A stretch of DNA of 64,000 nucleotides from Brienomyrus brachyistius (GCF_023856365.1 NW_026042421.1:88501-152500); one strand, 5' to 3'; numbered from the stretch's first letter, positions 1 to 11,089 are shown. Notes: generated by a model not told the origin, from the letters alone. Numbers and translations are program-made.

Positions 1-461
1 GCTTTGAGTACTCTAATCTCGGGACTTTAACCCAATACTTTGAGGACTTTCACCTCGGGACTTCAACCCGTTTTAAGGAGGATGAACCTTACTCCTCCGA
101 CCAATTTAGCTGTTCGGGGGTCCTGAATTTCCCGGGACGCTCAATCCCAGCTGTCCTACTGCTCATCAGCAGTAGGTGGGTTGCCAAACCAAGGACACGA
201 CAGTGGACTTAAATCCTCCGCCAATAGGTTCTACTACGGGGTCCCGTACCCTCTGTTCACAGGCCGTCAGAGCTACGCACAACAGGCCCTCGCCACAATA
301 TTGGTCGACAGATCCTGAGACACTTCCAGCCACTTTATTTAGCAATCGCCAATATGCAGAATTCGATAAAACAGGCTCTGCTCACCTAATTGCTGGGCGC
401 CCGTGGCTCTCTGCGTCCCCAAGACCTCGTCTCTGGTTCCAATCCAAACAACCTTCTCCTC
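1..461 (-). mobile_element. Endogenous retrovirus leader (5' untranslated internal region), runs off left edge
   Basis: This stretch lies just inside the primer-binding site at 462-479 when read on the minus strand, so it should be the provirus leader between 5' LTR and gag. No gag-like reading frame is recognised here; the rest of the provirus would lie left of base 1. The short plus-strand open frame at 176-535 crosses the primer site and LTR edge and is not considered a gene. Confidence 0.6.
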
Positions 462-479
462 ATCCCGGACGAGCCCCCA
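462..479 (-). promoter_or_regulatory. Retroviral primer-binding site, tRNA-Pro type
   Basis: The minus strand reads TGGGGGCTCGTCCGGGAT, the 18-nt primer site complementary to the 3' end of tRNA-Pro used by gammaretroviruses. It starts three bases after the LTR terminal CA, the normal spacing. This fixes the element as a minus-strand provirus with its 5' LTR at higher coordinates. Confidence 0.88.
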
Positions 480-563
480 AATTGTTGGAGTTAGACTCCA
501 CCGAGTCCGTTGATGAGGAAAAGATGCATTCGTGAGGCAAAGGATGGTTGTAAGTCAGCTCTC

Positions 564-569
564 TTTATT
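564..569 (-). terminator. LTR polyadenylation signal AATAAA
   Basis: AATAAA on the minus strand, downstream of the LTR TATA box and about 80 bp before the LTR end. It is placed as expected for the R region. Confidence 0.6.
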
Positions 570-655
570 TGTTGTACAGATCGATCCGGGAGCCACTCTC
601 AGATGCACAAAAGTACACACCAAGGGAAGCTCAGCTCCCTGTTGTCTGTGTCTAA

Positions 656-663
656 CTTTTATA
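656..663 (-). promoter_or_regulatory. LTR TATA box
   Basis: TATAAAAG on the minus strand, about 90 bp upstream of the LTR polyadenylation signal. This matches the U3/R layout of simple retroviral LTRs. Confidence 0.6.
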
Positions 664-1050
664 CCCCGTTTAGGGCGTCTACTGTTCTTGTTGGTATCTT
701 TCCAGTTGACGTAACATATAACTATTGTTTGGACATTGCTGGCGTTAGTCCCCACACCCGTTCCCTTTGATCTTATCTTGTTATGTTGCAATTTAGCAGC
801 GTCAGCGACCCCCTCCCTTGTCATGTCCCCGCAGGTCAAGCGTAAGCTTAATGTCACCACGAGCCTGTCAATGTACCTTCTGCTTTCCGGAATTTACTTA
901 CACAACGAGGAGGGCTGGAGCCCCCCTTCTCTTCCTGCCTGTGTTCCAGTTTGTTCCCCTTTCTCAGTGTGACAAAGTTTAGCACGCAACCTAGCCCCCC
1001 TTCATTCGCCATTTATATTTTCCGCCGGGCACCCGAAATGCTGCCACACA

Positions 1051-3500
1051 AAAGATTTAAAAGTGTCTGGGGTATCTACTATAGTAATTTAGTCAGATGC
1101 CAACATATTCACAGCAGCTAATTTGCAGCGCATTCGTGAAACCGCTTTTCGCTCCAACGAGAAACTCATGTTGTAATATCGCGAGATCTCGTGACACGCG
1201 TTTCACTCCCACTTCTTAGTAACAGTCATGATTTGATAAAGTGACAACCTGCGTAATAATTGGTAATACATAGAGTTTGCTATTGTTCAGGCTAGCAGAC
1301 TGTTATGGCTTGAGGTTAATGGTGCCTGTTACTTGTGAATTTTCACATTTGCAGGGATCTTCTGCCTCGTGAACGTGAAACGGATAATTATGCTAAAAGA
1401 AGAAAAAAGCAGAACTGCAATGTGTGTAAGGCTGGTGCTGATTTTTCAGTCTGAACACAGTAAAATTTATACAAATTACCTGTATTCAAACTTGTATTCT
1501 TTATATAGTTTGGTTAATTACTATTTAAAAGTTTTATCTGCGCTCCATTGTATAACTTGTACTGGAGATTTGTATGTACTTTTTGATTGGAAATGGTTAG
1601 TTGTATATACATTGAATATTTTTATGATTAATTTCTTTGTTTATTTAATTTGGCAACAGATTTGCACTTTTAGAAGTATTGCTGTTCATTTTTGTGAAAG
1701 TTGTTACTAAAAAAAACAAAAGAAGCAGACTTGTGTAAATCCTATATTGGCCGTGTATTCTTCCTGTAGCGTAGTGACAGCTTTTTGTACGGAAGCCGTG
1801 AACGGCTGTGCTTGCAAATATATTTTCTTCTGAATAATTAGAAGGATAAGCATATTTTGTCGCCGCCGCGAGATAGTCATGCCATACACAGCTCTGCTCG
1901 TTTTTGTACTGTTACTGTGTTACTTAATTTGCGCATCCATGAATTTAACGTTGACATTAAGTCAACATTGACATTGACAACGTTGACATTAAGTGTTGCA
2001 CCTATCTAGTGTTTTACTGTGAAGGGCATGTTATATCTCGTCTCTAAGTCGCACTATGGTCCAGGGGAATGCTATGTCATATCAGAACATGTGTCGATTA
2101 TGTGGCAATATAAATATTTTATATTACTGTCAGTTTTAGTTTCAGAAATCCATCATTTGAGAAAAAAGGCCAGTCACGACAAATATATATGGAATATAAC
2201 AACAGAGTTTAGGCAGCTGTATTTGTTTAAGTGTAAAGATGCACATAGAAACATGCATGAGCTCATCTGAGAATAAACTGAATGCAATGAAGATTTGTGA
2301 CTCCTGCTGGAAAATGCGAATAGTGGCAGGGTCTTCAAGTAGTACATTTGTCTGAGAGTCAATTAATATTAGGAAAGGCACAGTTTTTTTTCAATGGCGC
2401 TAATTATCAAGAAGGAAATGGAGTACCCCAGCACCTGGTTTACGGGCACTGGAAGCTCCAGTATCAGTCAGACTTTCATGTAAGTATATGTGTGTTTAAT
2501 GACTTAGCAGTTGGTTAAAAAGTAGACTTGTGCATGTTTCATCTTTACCAGGGGCAGAGGGGAAACTCAATAAATAGCCTTCTCTCACACTTCCAGACCT
2601 GCAGAACTGAGCATGTCCCCTGGTTTTGTGCATATGTCTGTAGGCTTTGAGTTTTTCCTATGGGGGCTTCAATTTCCTCCCAGAGTACAAATACGTGCAG
2701 ATCAGTTGCATTGGGGAGTCCATACTGTGATGCTGAGTGGGTGTAGGAGGAGATTGAGAGATGAAACTCCGGATGATTTACTCCCTCGGCTAACTAACCA
2801 GAACAGGATCGTACCAATACCAAAATGATAAGTTTATAAATGTTTTTCACTACCCTGATTCATTCAGTTATTTATGTTTGTTAATTCCACCTCCCAAGCA
2901 AATACATAAATAAACAAACAAACAAATATTCAGGGGGAATGTGTCATAGGTGATAGAATCAGTGGATGAATCTAAAGAAAAAAAGTTATGATTTCTTTCT
3001 CTCCAAAACACAATGCAAAAAACTCTTAAGTTAGGTAAGACATTGAAATTTTATGACAGTAGCATGATGCAGAGGAACAACAGAAGGAAAAATCTAACTA
3101 AACCTGAGTCAACTAGGACTAATTACACTAAATTAAGTGGAACACACAAAATACCTAAAACCACTTAATAAACAAGCAAGAAATATTACATTTGATTAAC
3201 TATACTGATGCCTGAGGGAAGTTCTTGTGCTTAATGCAGCAAGTATGTACAGCTGCAGAGACACTCTACACATAGTGCAAATAAATTAAAAAGTATACAG
3301 TACACACACTGATTCCTGAAAAATCAAAATACCATGGAATACTAATGAAATACTTATCAGGATGATGATGACGATGATGATGATAATAATAGAAATAATA
3401 ATGAATTAGTTTAGGGTATTATGCAATTGACATGTACAATTAAAAAAGAAATTGCACCAGACATTTCCTGTGGCAAAGAAGGGTTGCTTTGTGCCACGTT
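1051..3500. other. AT-rich intergenic stretch, no gene recognised
   Basis: The frames here are short and AT-rich and show no domain motifs. The 2,600-2,800 part resembles a worn copy of the fish repeat seen more clearly at 55,560-55,855 (phrase TTTCCTCCCAGAGTAC). A short GAT/GAT-like run lies near 3,360-3,400. Confidence 0.5.
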
Positions 3501-3507
3501 ACTCAAG

Positions 3508-3720
3508 TCAATTCACTTTATTTTGTATAGTGCATTTTCACAGCCTTACATAGTCTCAAAGCACTTTACTTTGTCCCTGCCCAATTGTCCCAGTGAGCAA
3601 TATCAAGCCTGAAAAATTATAAAGCCACATTGGCAAGGATAAACTCAGTCATAGTAAGAAACCTTTGGAGGAACCAGAGTGAAAGGGGGAGCCCATCCTC
3701 CACAGGGCAGAAGTCAGGAT
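3508..3720 (+). repeat. Dispersed fish repeat (cattaged 'agcgctttacag / aaaccttgggagg' type)
   Basis: It contains TTCACTTTATTTTGTATAG followed by AAGCACTTTACT and AAACCTTTGGAGGAACCAG. This phrase series is common in teleost interspersed repeats. A second partial copy (aaaccttgggagggacca, gggggagcccatcctcc) is at 11,190-11,260. Confidence 0.6.
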
Positions 3721-3779
3721 AACAAAGTCCTGATCTATATGGTTCAATTAGTTAAGTCCGGATGTAAATACAGAATAAC

Positions 3780-3905
3780 TGGCAGCAGGGCACACAGGAA
3801 AGACGTCACAGGCAGGAGGGCAGGCAGGAGGGTGGCACAGGCAGGACGTAATGGGCAGGAGGGCGGGCAGGCAGGGCAGCACAGGCAGAAGGGCTGGCGG
3901 GTAGC
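3780..3905 (+). repeat. Purine-rich GGCAGGA-type low-complexity repeat
   Basis: Irregular tandem runs of GGCAGGAGGG / GGCACAGGCAGG. The apparent protein across it is only the repeat read in frame. Confidence 0.6.
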
Positions 3906-4097
3906 CAGAACTGTTTTGCCACTGCAGTCTGTTTTACAGTTTCATCTGCATTTGTTCCCACAAGGAATAACAACAGCTAATTTATGAACATGCTGCTTTT
4001 CAGAAAAGAAGTTTAATTTCTAGGAACATGACCAGTGCAAACATTTAGTGTTGACGGTTCTTTGTAAAATGGATGTTCTGTACTTTTATTGATCTGT

Positions 4098-4137
4098 CCG
4101 TCCATCCATCCATCCATCCATCCATCCATCCATCCAT
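4098..4137 (+). repeat. (CATC)n microsatellite
   Basis: About ten CATC units. Confidence 0.9.
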
Positions 4138-4199
4138 TTTCTAACTACTTCTGATGAAGTTCCGGGTTATGAGGTATCCTGAAGCCCAGGCAATATGGG

Positions 4200-4512
4200 A
4201 CACACACACACACATAGGGTATACCTATCTTTATGGGGCCCGCTCATTCACTTCTATGGGATAAATGCTAACGCTAACTATGACAAGCTTAACCCCCACC
4301 CTGCCCTAACCATAACCATAAGTAACCCAGCAAAATACAAGAGGTTTTGCATTTTTAGTTTTTCCATAGCAGTCACAGATTTTTATAAAATAGAGTTTTC
4401 CTGGTTTTCGGTTTCGTGGTCCCCATAAGGGAAAAAAAACAGGTATTTATCACGTTATGGGGTAGGATAGGTATACCCGCTCGCACACACACACACACAC
4501 ACACACACATGC
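4200..4512 (+). repeat. Dispersed 'tggggac/CA-tail' fish repeat
   Basis: CA repeats at both ends (4,200-4,214 and 4,485-4,510) flank TATACCTATCTTTATGGGG and GTGGTCCCCATAAGG. Related segments with TGGGGACC and CCCCATAA phrases occur at 42,565-42,860 and 57,270-57,375, and inside each 477-bp unit at 50.1-53.5 kb. Confidence 0.65.
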
Positions 4513-4867
4513 ACACAAATGGATAGATCAACACAGTTACTATGGATGTCGATCCTGCAATAATGAGACAGAACTATCATACTTAATAGGATCATATCCC
4601 TAGTTCTACATATGCATAATTATATTTTAAAAAGATCCCACGCACCCAGCACATGAGATGTTTGAACTTCTGCTCTCTGGTAAACGTTACCGCAGTATGC
4701 ATTGCAAAAAAACAGATTTAATAAGACCTTCTACCCCAAAGCCATCAGAATACTAAATGCTAATGAACATAAGTTTATGTGAAACCCTACTCTCTCTTCC
4801 TCTCTGTGCACTTTATTACCACAACTGGTATTAAGTTTACTTTTTATTTATACAGTATAGTGCAATA

Positions 4868-5017
4868 ATATAATCACGAATGGTGTGTGAGTGTGCCCTG
4901 TGATGGGCTGGCCCCCCATCCTGGGTTGTTCCCTGCCTCGTGCCCATTCCACATTCCGGGATAGGCTCCGGACCACCCGCGACCCAGTAGGATAAGCAGT
5001 TTGGAAAATGGATGGAT
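4868..5017 (+). repeat. Dispersed fish repeat ending in (GGAT)n
   Basis: It contains GTGATGGGCTGGCCCCCCAT, GGGATAGGCTCCGGACC and ends GGAAAATGGATGGATGGAT. This is a phrase series found in very many teleost genomes. Confidence 0.75.
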
Positions 5018-5237
5018 GGATATAACTAACATAAGACAGACATTACACCTAACAAACAATAAACACGAAATAAAGGAGTGGACACAAAAAAAATGTAATG
5101 CAATGACCAGATTTAACACCTGGATTATGTCCCCCCTTAGTCTCCTTTGCTCGAGGCTAAACAGATTCAGCTCAGCTAACCTCTCCTCATTAGACATTCC
5201 TCTAAGACCAGGAATCATTCTCCCAGCTAAGCAAGCC
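5018..5237 (-). mobile_element. Internally deleted non-LTR retrotransposon fragment
   Basis: Positions 5,018-5,110 repeat 7,735-7,840 almost exactly (ATAACTAACATAAGACAGAC and following), and 5,115-5,232 repeat 8,127-8,232. The intervening 290 bp of the larger copy is missing. On the minus strand the second part encodes the RT-tail motif MIPGLRGMSNEERLAELNLF. It is a decayed LINE 3' piece, not a host gene. Confidence 0.75.
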
Positions 5238-6021
5238 TGAGTCCGGCTTCCACTCCCCCGATTCCCAGCAATGTTAACTTGGAAGGGCGTGTTCTGTATG
5301 CACAACTGAGACAACCCAGGTGGAGCTCAGCTTATCGGCTGGCAAAATTGCCTTCAGGTATCACCCACCCTAGTGAGAGTCCAAGCTAGGGCTGTTCTCA
5401 GAACTCACCCTAAACGAGGTCCTGCTCAAAAGTTGTAATGACCGCCTGAGGTACCTGTGAGCCTTGCCCGTAATGAGTCAGTGGGTGTAGCCGAGCTGAC
5501 ACGCTTTTGGGCGTCCAATTGCTGAGAACTCCCCTTCGGTTTTGACAAACTGTACGATCGCAAGCAGTGACAGCAGAGCCACAGACAAGCTCAACCAGCA
5601 GAGAGCGAATGGTAAGCACCCAACACCCGAAGGGCTCAACTGATCACATCCAAACGACTTCCTGATGGGATTGTGTACGTAACTGGTTTACTGTTGTTAA
5701 TAGTGGTTGAACTTCTATGCAAGTCCCCTTGTTGGGGGAGAGGGAATGAATGAAAGCATAAGGTGAAATAAAACCTAAAATAAATCAAAAAGGTTAAACA
5801 GAAATCAAACCAAATGAATTGTGTTTCTTCTTCAATTGTAAACATAAATTAGTTATGCAACAATAACCTAATTGGATGTTAATGTATTGTGATCAAATTG
5901 ATTTAGTCCATGAAGTTAATTCCTGCTTTCAGGCAAGAACGTGTGTGTCCAATTATGCGTGTTGTATCACCGCAGTTGACCACCAGAGACCCAACTCAGA
6001 TGTTGTTAACCTACTATGGCG
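5238..6021. other. Unassigned sequence between LINE fragment and minisatellite
   Basis: No coding signal or named repeat is recognised. It lies between two copies of the same LINE piece (5,018-5,237 and 7,735-8,232), so it may be part of a larger retroelement or a later insertion. Confidence 0.35.
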
Positions 6022-6675
6022 GACCACTAGAGGTGCAATTTCAATGGAGTGGCACTGCTATGGCTTGCCACTAGAAGCGCAATTTCAAAATGGAGTGGTA
6101 GTTCTATGCCTGACCATCAGGGGAGCAATATCGAAATGGGGTCGTAGTTCTATGCCTGACCACTGGAGGCGCGATTTCGAAATGGAGTGGTAGTTCTATG
6201 CCTGACCACTAGAGGCGCAATTTCGAACTGGAGTGGTAGTTCTATGCCTGACCACTAGGGGCGCAATATCGAAATGGAGTGGTAGTTCTATGCCTGACCA
6301 CCGGGGGCGCAATATCGAAATGGAGTGGTAGTTCTATGCCTGACCACTAGAGGCGCGATTTCGAAATGGAGTGTTAGTTCTATGCCTGACCACTAGAGGC
6401 GCAATTTCGAAATGGAGTGGTAGTTCTATGCCTGACCACCGGGGGCGCAATATCGAAATGGAGTGGTAGTTCTATGCCTGACCACCGGGGGCGCAATATC
6501 GAAATGGAGTGGTAGTTCTATGCCTGACCACCGGGGGCGCAATATTGAAATGGAGTGGTAGTTCTATGCCTGACCACCGGGGGCGCAATATCGAAATGGA
6601 GTGGTAGTTCTATGCCTGGCCACTGGAGGCGCAATTTCGAAATGGAGTGGAAGTTCTATGCCTGACCACTAGAGG
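6022..6675 (+). repeat. 46-bp minisatellite, about 14 copies
   Basis: The unit begins GACCACTAGAGGCGCAATTT or GACCACCGGGGGCGCAATAT and ends GTGGTAGTTCTATGCCT, repeating every 46 bp. Two main variants alternate irregularly (CTAGAGGCG... and CCGGGGGCG...). The leftmost two units are the most diverged. The core CCACTAGAGGCGC resembles, imperfectly, a CTCF half-core. Confidence 0.92.
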
Positions 6676-7734
6676 TAACCAAACGGTTGCCGACGCAAGA
6701 TGAGTGACACACACATTTAATGCATGCGCATGCCGCTTGCGGCCTTCTTCTGTGCCTTGCACAGTATAAACCCCCTTAAAACAATTACTGAAGCGAGACG
6801 GCGCTCGCGTTACGGCGACGGATTTAAATTGTGAGTGCACTATAATTTGTCGCAAATGGTGCTTAACCACGGTGGGTCTCAAGCACAGGAGACTCCCAAT
6901 TTCTAAATGACACACTCACAGCGCAAAGTTGTGTTAAACTTGCTTTGTCTACAGCAGGCACACACATACGAGTATGATCCTGATAGGTAACTAAGCTATC
7001 GGTCTTATGTCCAAGCGCAACATAATTTAGGTTAGAACCTCGTAACAAGTATTCCCGTTTGCTAATAGAGAGATCTCTCCCAGGATATATAGAAACGGAG
7101 AAACTCCGAATCGAACCTGGAAACAAAGCGCTACATCTGAGAATTTCGTCAGACATATGGTTAAGGTTCACTGCAGTTTAATACGAAAGAACTACAATGA
7201 AATAACCGAAAATAAAACAAAATAATATAACTACTAATAATAGAAATAAAAATAACTATAATAAGCCCTTATGATCCCGCTTAAATGCCTTCAGATTGCC
7301 ATGAGTGCGACTTTGGCAACCAGTTCACAGTAGCGCTTCTTCACTGCACGTTCGGTCATAAAAAATTTAAATTGTGTGCTCAGAATAAGTTTAAACCTTC
7401 TGCCTTGTGATTATTAACCAATTGTTATGCCGAATGGTCGGCTCCTCCAAACTCAATTGCGAAACACTGTGAGTCTGTTAATGTGTGACTTAAATGGAAC
7501 TCATTAATAACCAGTATCGCGTAATAACCTGGGTTAGAATAGAAGGCTCATACAACAAGCTGCGTCACCAGGTAATGTAAACGATCGGTAGCGAAGCTCC
7601 CCTCACGGCCAACGAGAGAGAGTCTCGCGATATTTCAGGCGAATTTGAGGTTTCAGAGCGTAGATCGCACAGGCAGGGATTCTTGTGAGCACTCAATGAA
7701 CAGAGGCTGAAGTTGTGTAAAAGACATGCATTTA
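6676..7734. other. Unassigned, probably retroelement-derived stretch
   Basis: No protein motif was found. Near 7,730 the minus strand reads GGAATAAATGCATG, a possible polyadenylation signal of an LTR-like element. There is no primer-binding site or terminal repeat to confirm this. Confidence 0.3.
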
Positions 7735-8330
7735 TTCCTATAACTAACATAAGACAGACATTACACCTAACAAACAATAAACACGAAATAACGGAGTGGA
7801 CACAAACAATGTAATCATGAAAATGCAATGACCAGATTTAAAATGAGTAACCTTAAAAGGGAAAATACTGTTCTGCAATGCAAGCAATTTTGCAAAAAAT
7901 CTTATCTAGCTCTGATTTAAAAGAACCCAGGGTTTTAGCTTGTGTTACAATAACAGGAAGACTATTCCATACTCTAACTACACGCTGTGTACAGAAATGC
8001 TTCATCAAATTCGTTTTAAAATGTTCTCCAGCTAATTTCCACTTATGGCCACGAGTTCTGGTATTTAAACTAACATTGAAATAGTCATTTGGCTGAAAAG
8101 CATCCAGACCTGTTAGAATCTTAAACACCTGGATTATGTCCCCCCTTAGTCTCCTTTGCTCGAGGCTAAACAGATTCAGCTCAGCTAACCTCTCCTCATT
8201 AGACATTCCTCTAAGACCAGGAATCATTCTCGTTGCCCTACGTTGCACCTTTTCCAAGGCAGCAATGTCCTTCTTAAGGTATGGTAACCAAACCCGCACA
8301 CAATATTCTAGGTGGGGTCTTACCAAGGAA
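7735..8330 (-). mobile_element. LINE ORF2 C-terminal fragment (reverse transcriptase tail)
   Basis: The minus-strand frame 7,853-8,326 (157 aa) starts MVRPHLEYCVRVWLPYLKKD and carries LEKVQRRATRMIPGLR, RRLRGDIIQVFKIL, TRGHKWKL and TQRVVRVWNSLP. This is the conserved region after the RT palm of CR1/L2/Rex-type non-LTR retrotransposons in fish. Only the C-terminal part is present, so this is a 5'-truncated, inactive insertion. The 3' part overlaps sequence shared with 5,018-5,110. Confidence 0.88.
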
Positions 8331-8346
8331 TTATGTTATCGTAGCA

Positions 8347-8754
8347 TCACTTGCCTTGTCTTAAACTCCACACACCTAGAGATGCAATGTGCCTTCTCGC
8401 GTGGTGTTCCTGCAGAGGGAGTCTGTGAGTGCTGGAGATTGGGGGAGGGGGCAGTGTGGCTATGTCTGCTCTGTGTTCCTCCAGACGAGCAAAGAAGCTG
8501 TTTAGCTCCTTTGCTAAAAGGGCGTTGCTGTTAACAGTGACGGTGTTGTTGCCTTTGAAGTTTGTAATGTGTTGTATTCCCTGCCACACCCACTGTGGGT
8601 TGTTGTATGTGAAGTAGACCTCTATTTTCTGTTTCTCTGCCTGCCTGGCAACCTTGATGCCCCTATTCAGGTTAGCTCTGGCTGCACTCTGTGTTCTTGA
8701 CTGCGCTGTCTTGTCCTGTAGTATTGTATTGTTGCTCTTGTGTTTATCTTGCAC
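8347..8754 (-). mobile_element. LINE ORF2 middle fragment (between endonuclease and RT)
   Basis: The minus-strand frame of 135 aa has ARANLNRGIKVARQAEKQK, PQWVWQGIQHITNFKGNN and LLAKELNSFFARLEEHRA. This pattern is typical of the linker between endonuclease and RT in fish non-LTR elements (WQGI..ITN.K...LN.FF.R.E). The frame is open but has neither catalytic domain. It may belong to a different insertion than 7,735-8,330, since the intervening RT core is missing. Confidence 0.8.
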
Positions 8755-8935
8755 TTTCTCCCTCTGTTTGTGCTCCTTTCACTCTGTATAGTTCTATCTT
8801 GCCCGCACTTGTGTCATCTTGTGTTGTTTCTGTTTTTCTTCTTTGTCTTGCACCGTGGTCCAGGAGGAACAATGTTTCCTTTCACTGTGTACTGTGTATA
8901 TTGCTGAAATAACAATAAACCCACTTGACCACCTG
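8755..8935 (+). mobile_element. LINE 3' UTR-like tail
   Basis: It reads CTTGCACCGTGGTCCAGGAG, AACAATGTTTCCTTTCACTG, GTGTACTGTGTATATTGCTG and ends AACAATAAACCCACTTGACC. This is a very common 3' end of fish retroelements, with an AATAAA near its end. It abuts the 5' flank of the chemerin-like gene. Confidence 0.65.
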
Positions 8936-9078
8936 CCTCGATTCATCCTGAAGAGTTTTCCAATGTTGTTCAAAGGTCTGTTTGTTTCGGGTGAAGGACA
9001 CGCCCCTGGACGTGCTGGATAAGGGGACCACAGATCAGTGTCCTCAGTCCTGCTTCTCCCTTCAAAGCTGAGAGGAAG

Positions 9079-11071
9079 ATGACCCGCCTGCTGGTTCTGG
9101 TTTTGGCTTATGGAGCTCTGCTTATCTCCACAGAGGCCCAGCAAGATTACCACAGTCTCCCTGCACTCTACAAGACGGCCATTAAACTCGCAGTCGAAAA
9201 TGCTCATCAAGGAACCCGTCAGCACATGAATTTCTATAACATCCAGGGCCGTCCGAAGGTAACTGCTGAGAAAGTGTTTACAAAAGTGTGAAACTTTCAT
9301 CATCTGCAAGCTGAACTAATGAGAATCACATTGATTTTGATGTTTTAATTTCAATGCATATGATGCTTAATGTCTCTTCACAATGAAAGTGATGGTTGTA
9401 TATCTCAGCCCTGGTCAATTTTACCTTCTCACAGTTTCTCTCTGAATCTGCTGCAGTCAAGTCTGTGACAGTTTGCCATTTTTTGGGTGATTATTGTTTG
9501 TTATATTGCCTTTAAAACAGTTGTAGGCAATTTTGTATATAACGTGTTTATGTGATTTAGATCAGCAGTGAATACATTGACATTGAGATTCTCTTGAGAG
9601 CAACAAAATGTCCAAAGTCAACTGCAACAGACCATCGGGCTGACTGTATTTTCATGGACAAGAGGGTAAGTAAAGAGTCACTGTGACTGTGAGCATTGGA
9701 CATATCAGTTAGCAAATTAATTTAGGTTCATGTTAACTTTTTTGATGCCCTGCGGAGGAAAGTTAGCCAACAATAAAGTAACAAATAGATAGGTGGCCTC
9801 AAACAGCCAGTTCCATCACCTTATTCTCAAATTTTAGTAGGTTTACAGGCTTAAAGGCTGGATTACCAGGCAGTTGAAATCAGCCTTAAATGGCAGTGTG
9901 GTGTTTTGTGGTGAAAGGGCAATTAAATCTGGTCAGAGCAGGGTAGATGCGCAGTGTGAATTACCCTTTAAATTTACCTATTTAAATAGTGAACTACAGG
10001 ACCACTTAGCTTGATCGGAGGACAGTATTTTAATACAGAGCAGTGTTCAGTTAAACGGGATTTGTTGTTCATACTTTTAGATGAACTTGCTTTGTATAAT
10101 ATAGCCTTAAGGTGACCCTGCTTTGGAAGCTCTTTCCTCTAAAATTGTTCTGTGTCATTAAACCCTGCAGTCCAGCAGCTCTGCCTTAAATCTTTAGATA
10201 TATCTTTACTACACCTTCTCTCACTGTATTTATTGCCCACCACTCTTTAAATACTGTTTTTGTGTGTCTGTGTGTTTTTGCAGCCATTCATTAACTGTAG
10301 AGTTTGCAGCAGACGGTCTGGTAATAATCTTACACATCCATCAATTGACTGTGTACCAAACAAGAAAGTGGATGAAGTAAGTGTAGAGAGTCTTAGCATT
10401 ATGGAAATGTAACAGGTGTGTGAATTGTGTCTAAACATGTGGTTAAACTTTGATTGTGTTTGTACATGCAAAAATTTGATCAGAGTACTGTTTATTAATG
10501 ACAAGGTTACTTTTAATCTGAACAACAGTGGCAGCACCAGGGAAAAGCTTGGGGGGGGGGCTCTAGCTCCTCCTCCAATGACCATAGTACCCCCACAGCA
10601 CCCCCAAAATATTGGTTTCATTTTTTCTTTAACTATCTGTAAAATCTGTATATTGTGTAAGACATTTTTGCGGTTTTTATAGCATACTTGTAGTGTATTT
10701 TTTCTTCAAAGTACACATAGAGGCTCTGTGAGCTAGACGTTAGAATTTCATATTTTATCATATTTTATCCATGCTGTAGCTTATCGTGCTGTGTGCTTCT
10801 ATACAGCATCTACATAAGCTGAAAAGCTAAAGCACCCGCTCTAAATAATCTCACTCCCCTATAGCACCTGTAGCATTAAGTCACTGGCGCTGCCACTGCT
10901 GAATAAACGACTCCAATCTGACTAAACCGCTTAACTTTTCCTCCCCATGTTACATTTCAGGACAAACGACGTAATATGTGTCCTTCTGATAAACCTCCTC
11001 TCAGATCTAAAACTGCCTTGGCTTCCAAGGACACTAAAGAAGCTGAAGGAGACTGTCTGGGCTGTTTCTGA
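9079..11071 (+). CDS. rarres2-like: Chemerin-like secreted cystatin-fold protein (rarres2-like), 4 exons, 162 aa
   Basis: Coding exons are 9,079-9,258, 9,561-9,665, 10,284-10,376 and 10,961-11,071. All introns are phase 0 with good GT/AG sites, and the stop TGA is at 11,069. The product starts with a signal peptide (MTRLLVLVLAYGALLISTEA, cleavage near residue 20). A cystatin/cathelicidin-type fold follows, with LPALYKTAIKLAVENAH early and cysteine motifs ATKCPKST, ADCIFMD, FINCRVCSRRS, IDCVPNKK, NMCPSDKP and a terminal GDCLGCF. Length and the CxxC-HPSIDC pattern fit chemerin (about 160 aa), a secreted precursor that acts as a chemoattractant and adipokine after C-terminal cleavage. The tail with its extra CLGC pair differs from the human form. 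Other cystatin-like secreted proteins are the alternative. The exon model is strong; the family call is moderate. Confidence 0.72.
10527..10900. mobile_element. Foldback MITE-like element in intron 3 of the chemerin-like gene
   Basis: The ends read CAGTGGCAGCACCAGG near 10,527 and CTGGCGCTGCCACTG near 10,885, an inverted repeat. The inside contains the G-run and CTCTAGCTCCTCCTCC. It is non-coding; the frames across it are incidental. Confidence 0.6.
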
Positions 11072-11089
11072 TGGCTGATGGTCCTGCAA

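Larger units (their letters stand above)
483..1050 (-). repeat. 5' LTR of a gammaretrovirus-like endogenous retrovirus
   Basis: Read on the minus strand, the LTR starts TGTGTGGCAG near 1050 and ends CTCCAACA at 483, giving TGT...ACA ends and a length of about 568 bp. It has a TATAAAAG box (656-663) and an AATAAA signal (564-569) in the right order for U3-R-U5. The primer site follows after three bases. No second LTR is in the window, so target-site duplication and LTR-LTR divergence cannot be judged. The outer (U3) boundary is an inference from the terminal dinucleotides. Confidence 0.75.

Noticed and set aside
176..770. Overlapping open frames near the left edge as genes
   Set aside because: They cross the retroviral primer site and LTR and have no protein motif.
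2395..2482. Possible exon before GTAAGT at about 2,480 (NYQEGNGVPQHLVYGHWKLQ)
   Set aside because: One open stretch with a good donor but no clear acceptor, homologous motif or partner exon.
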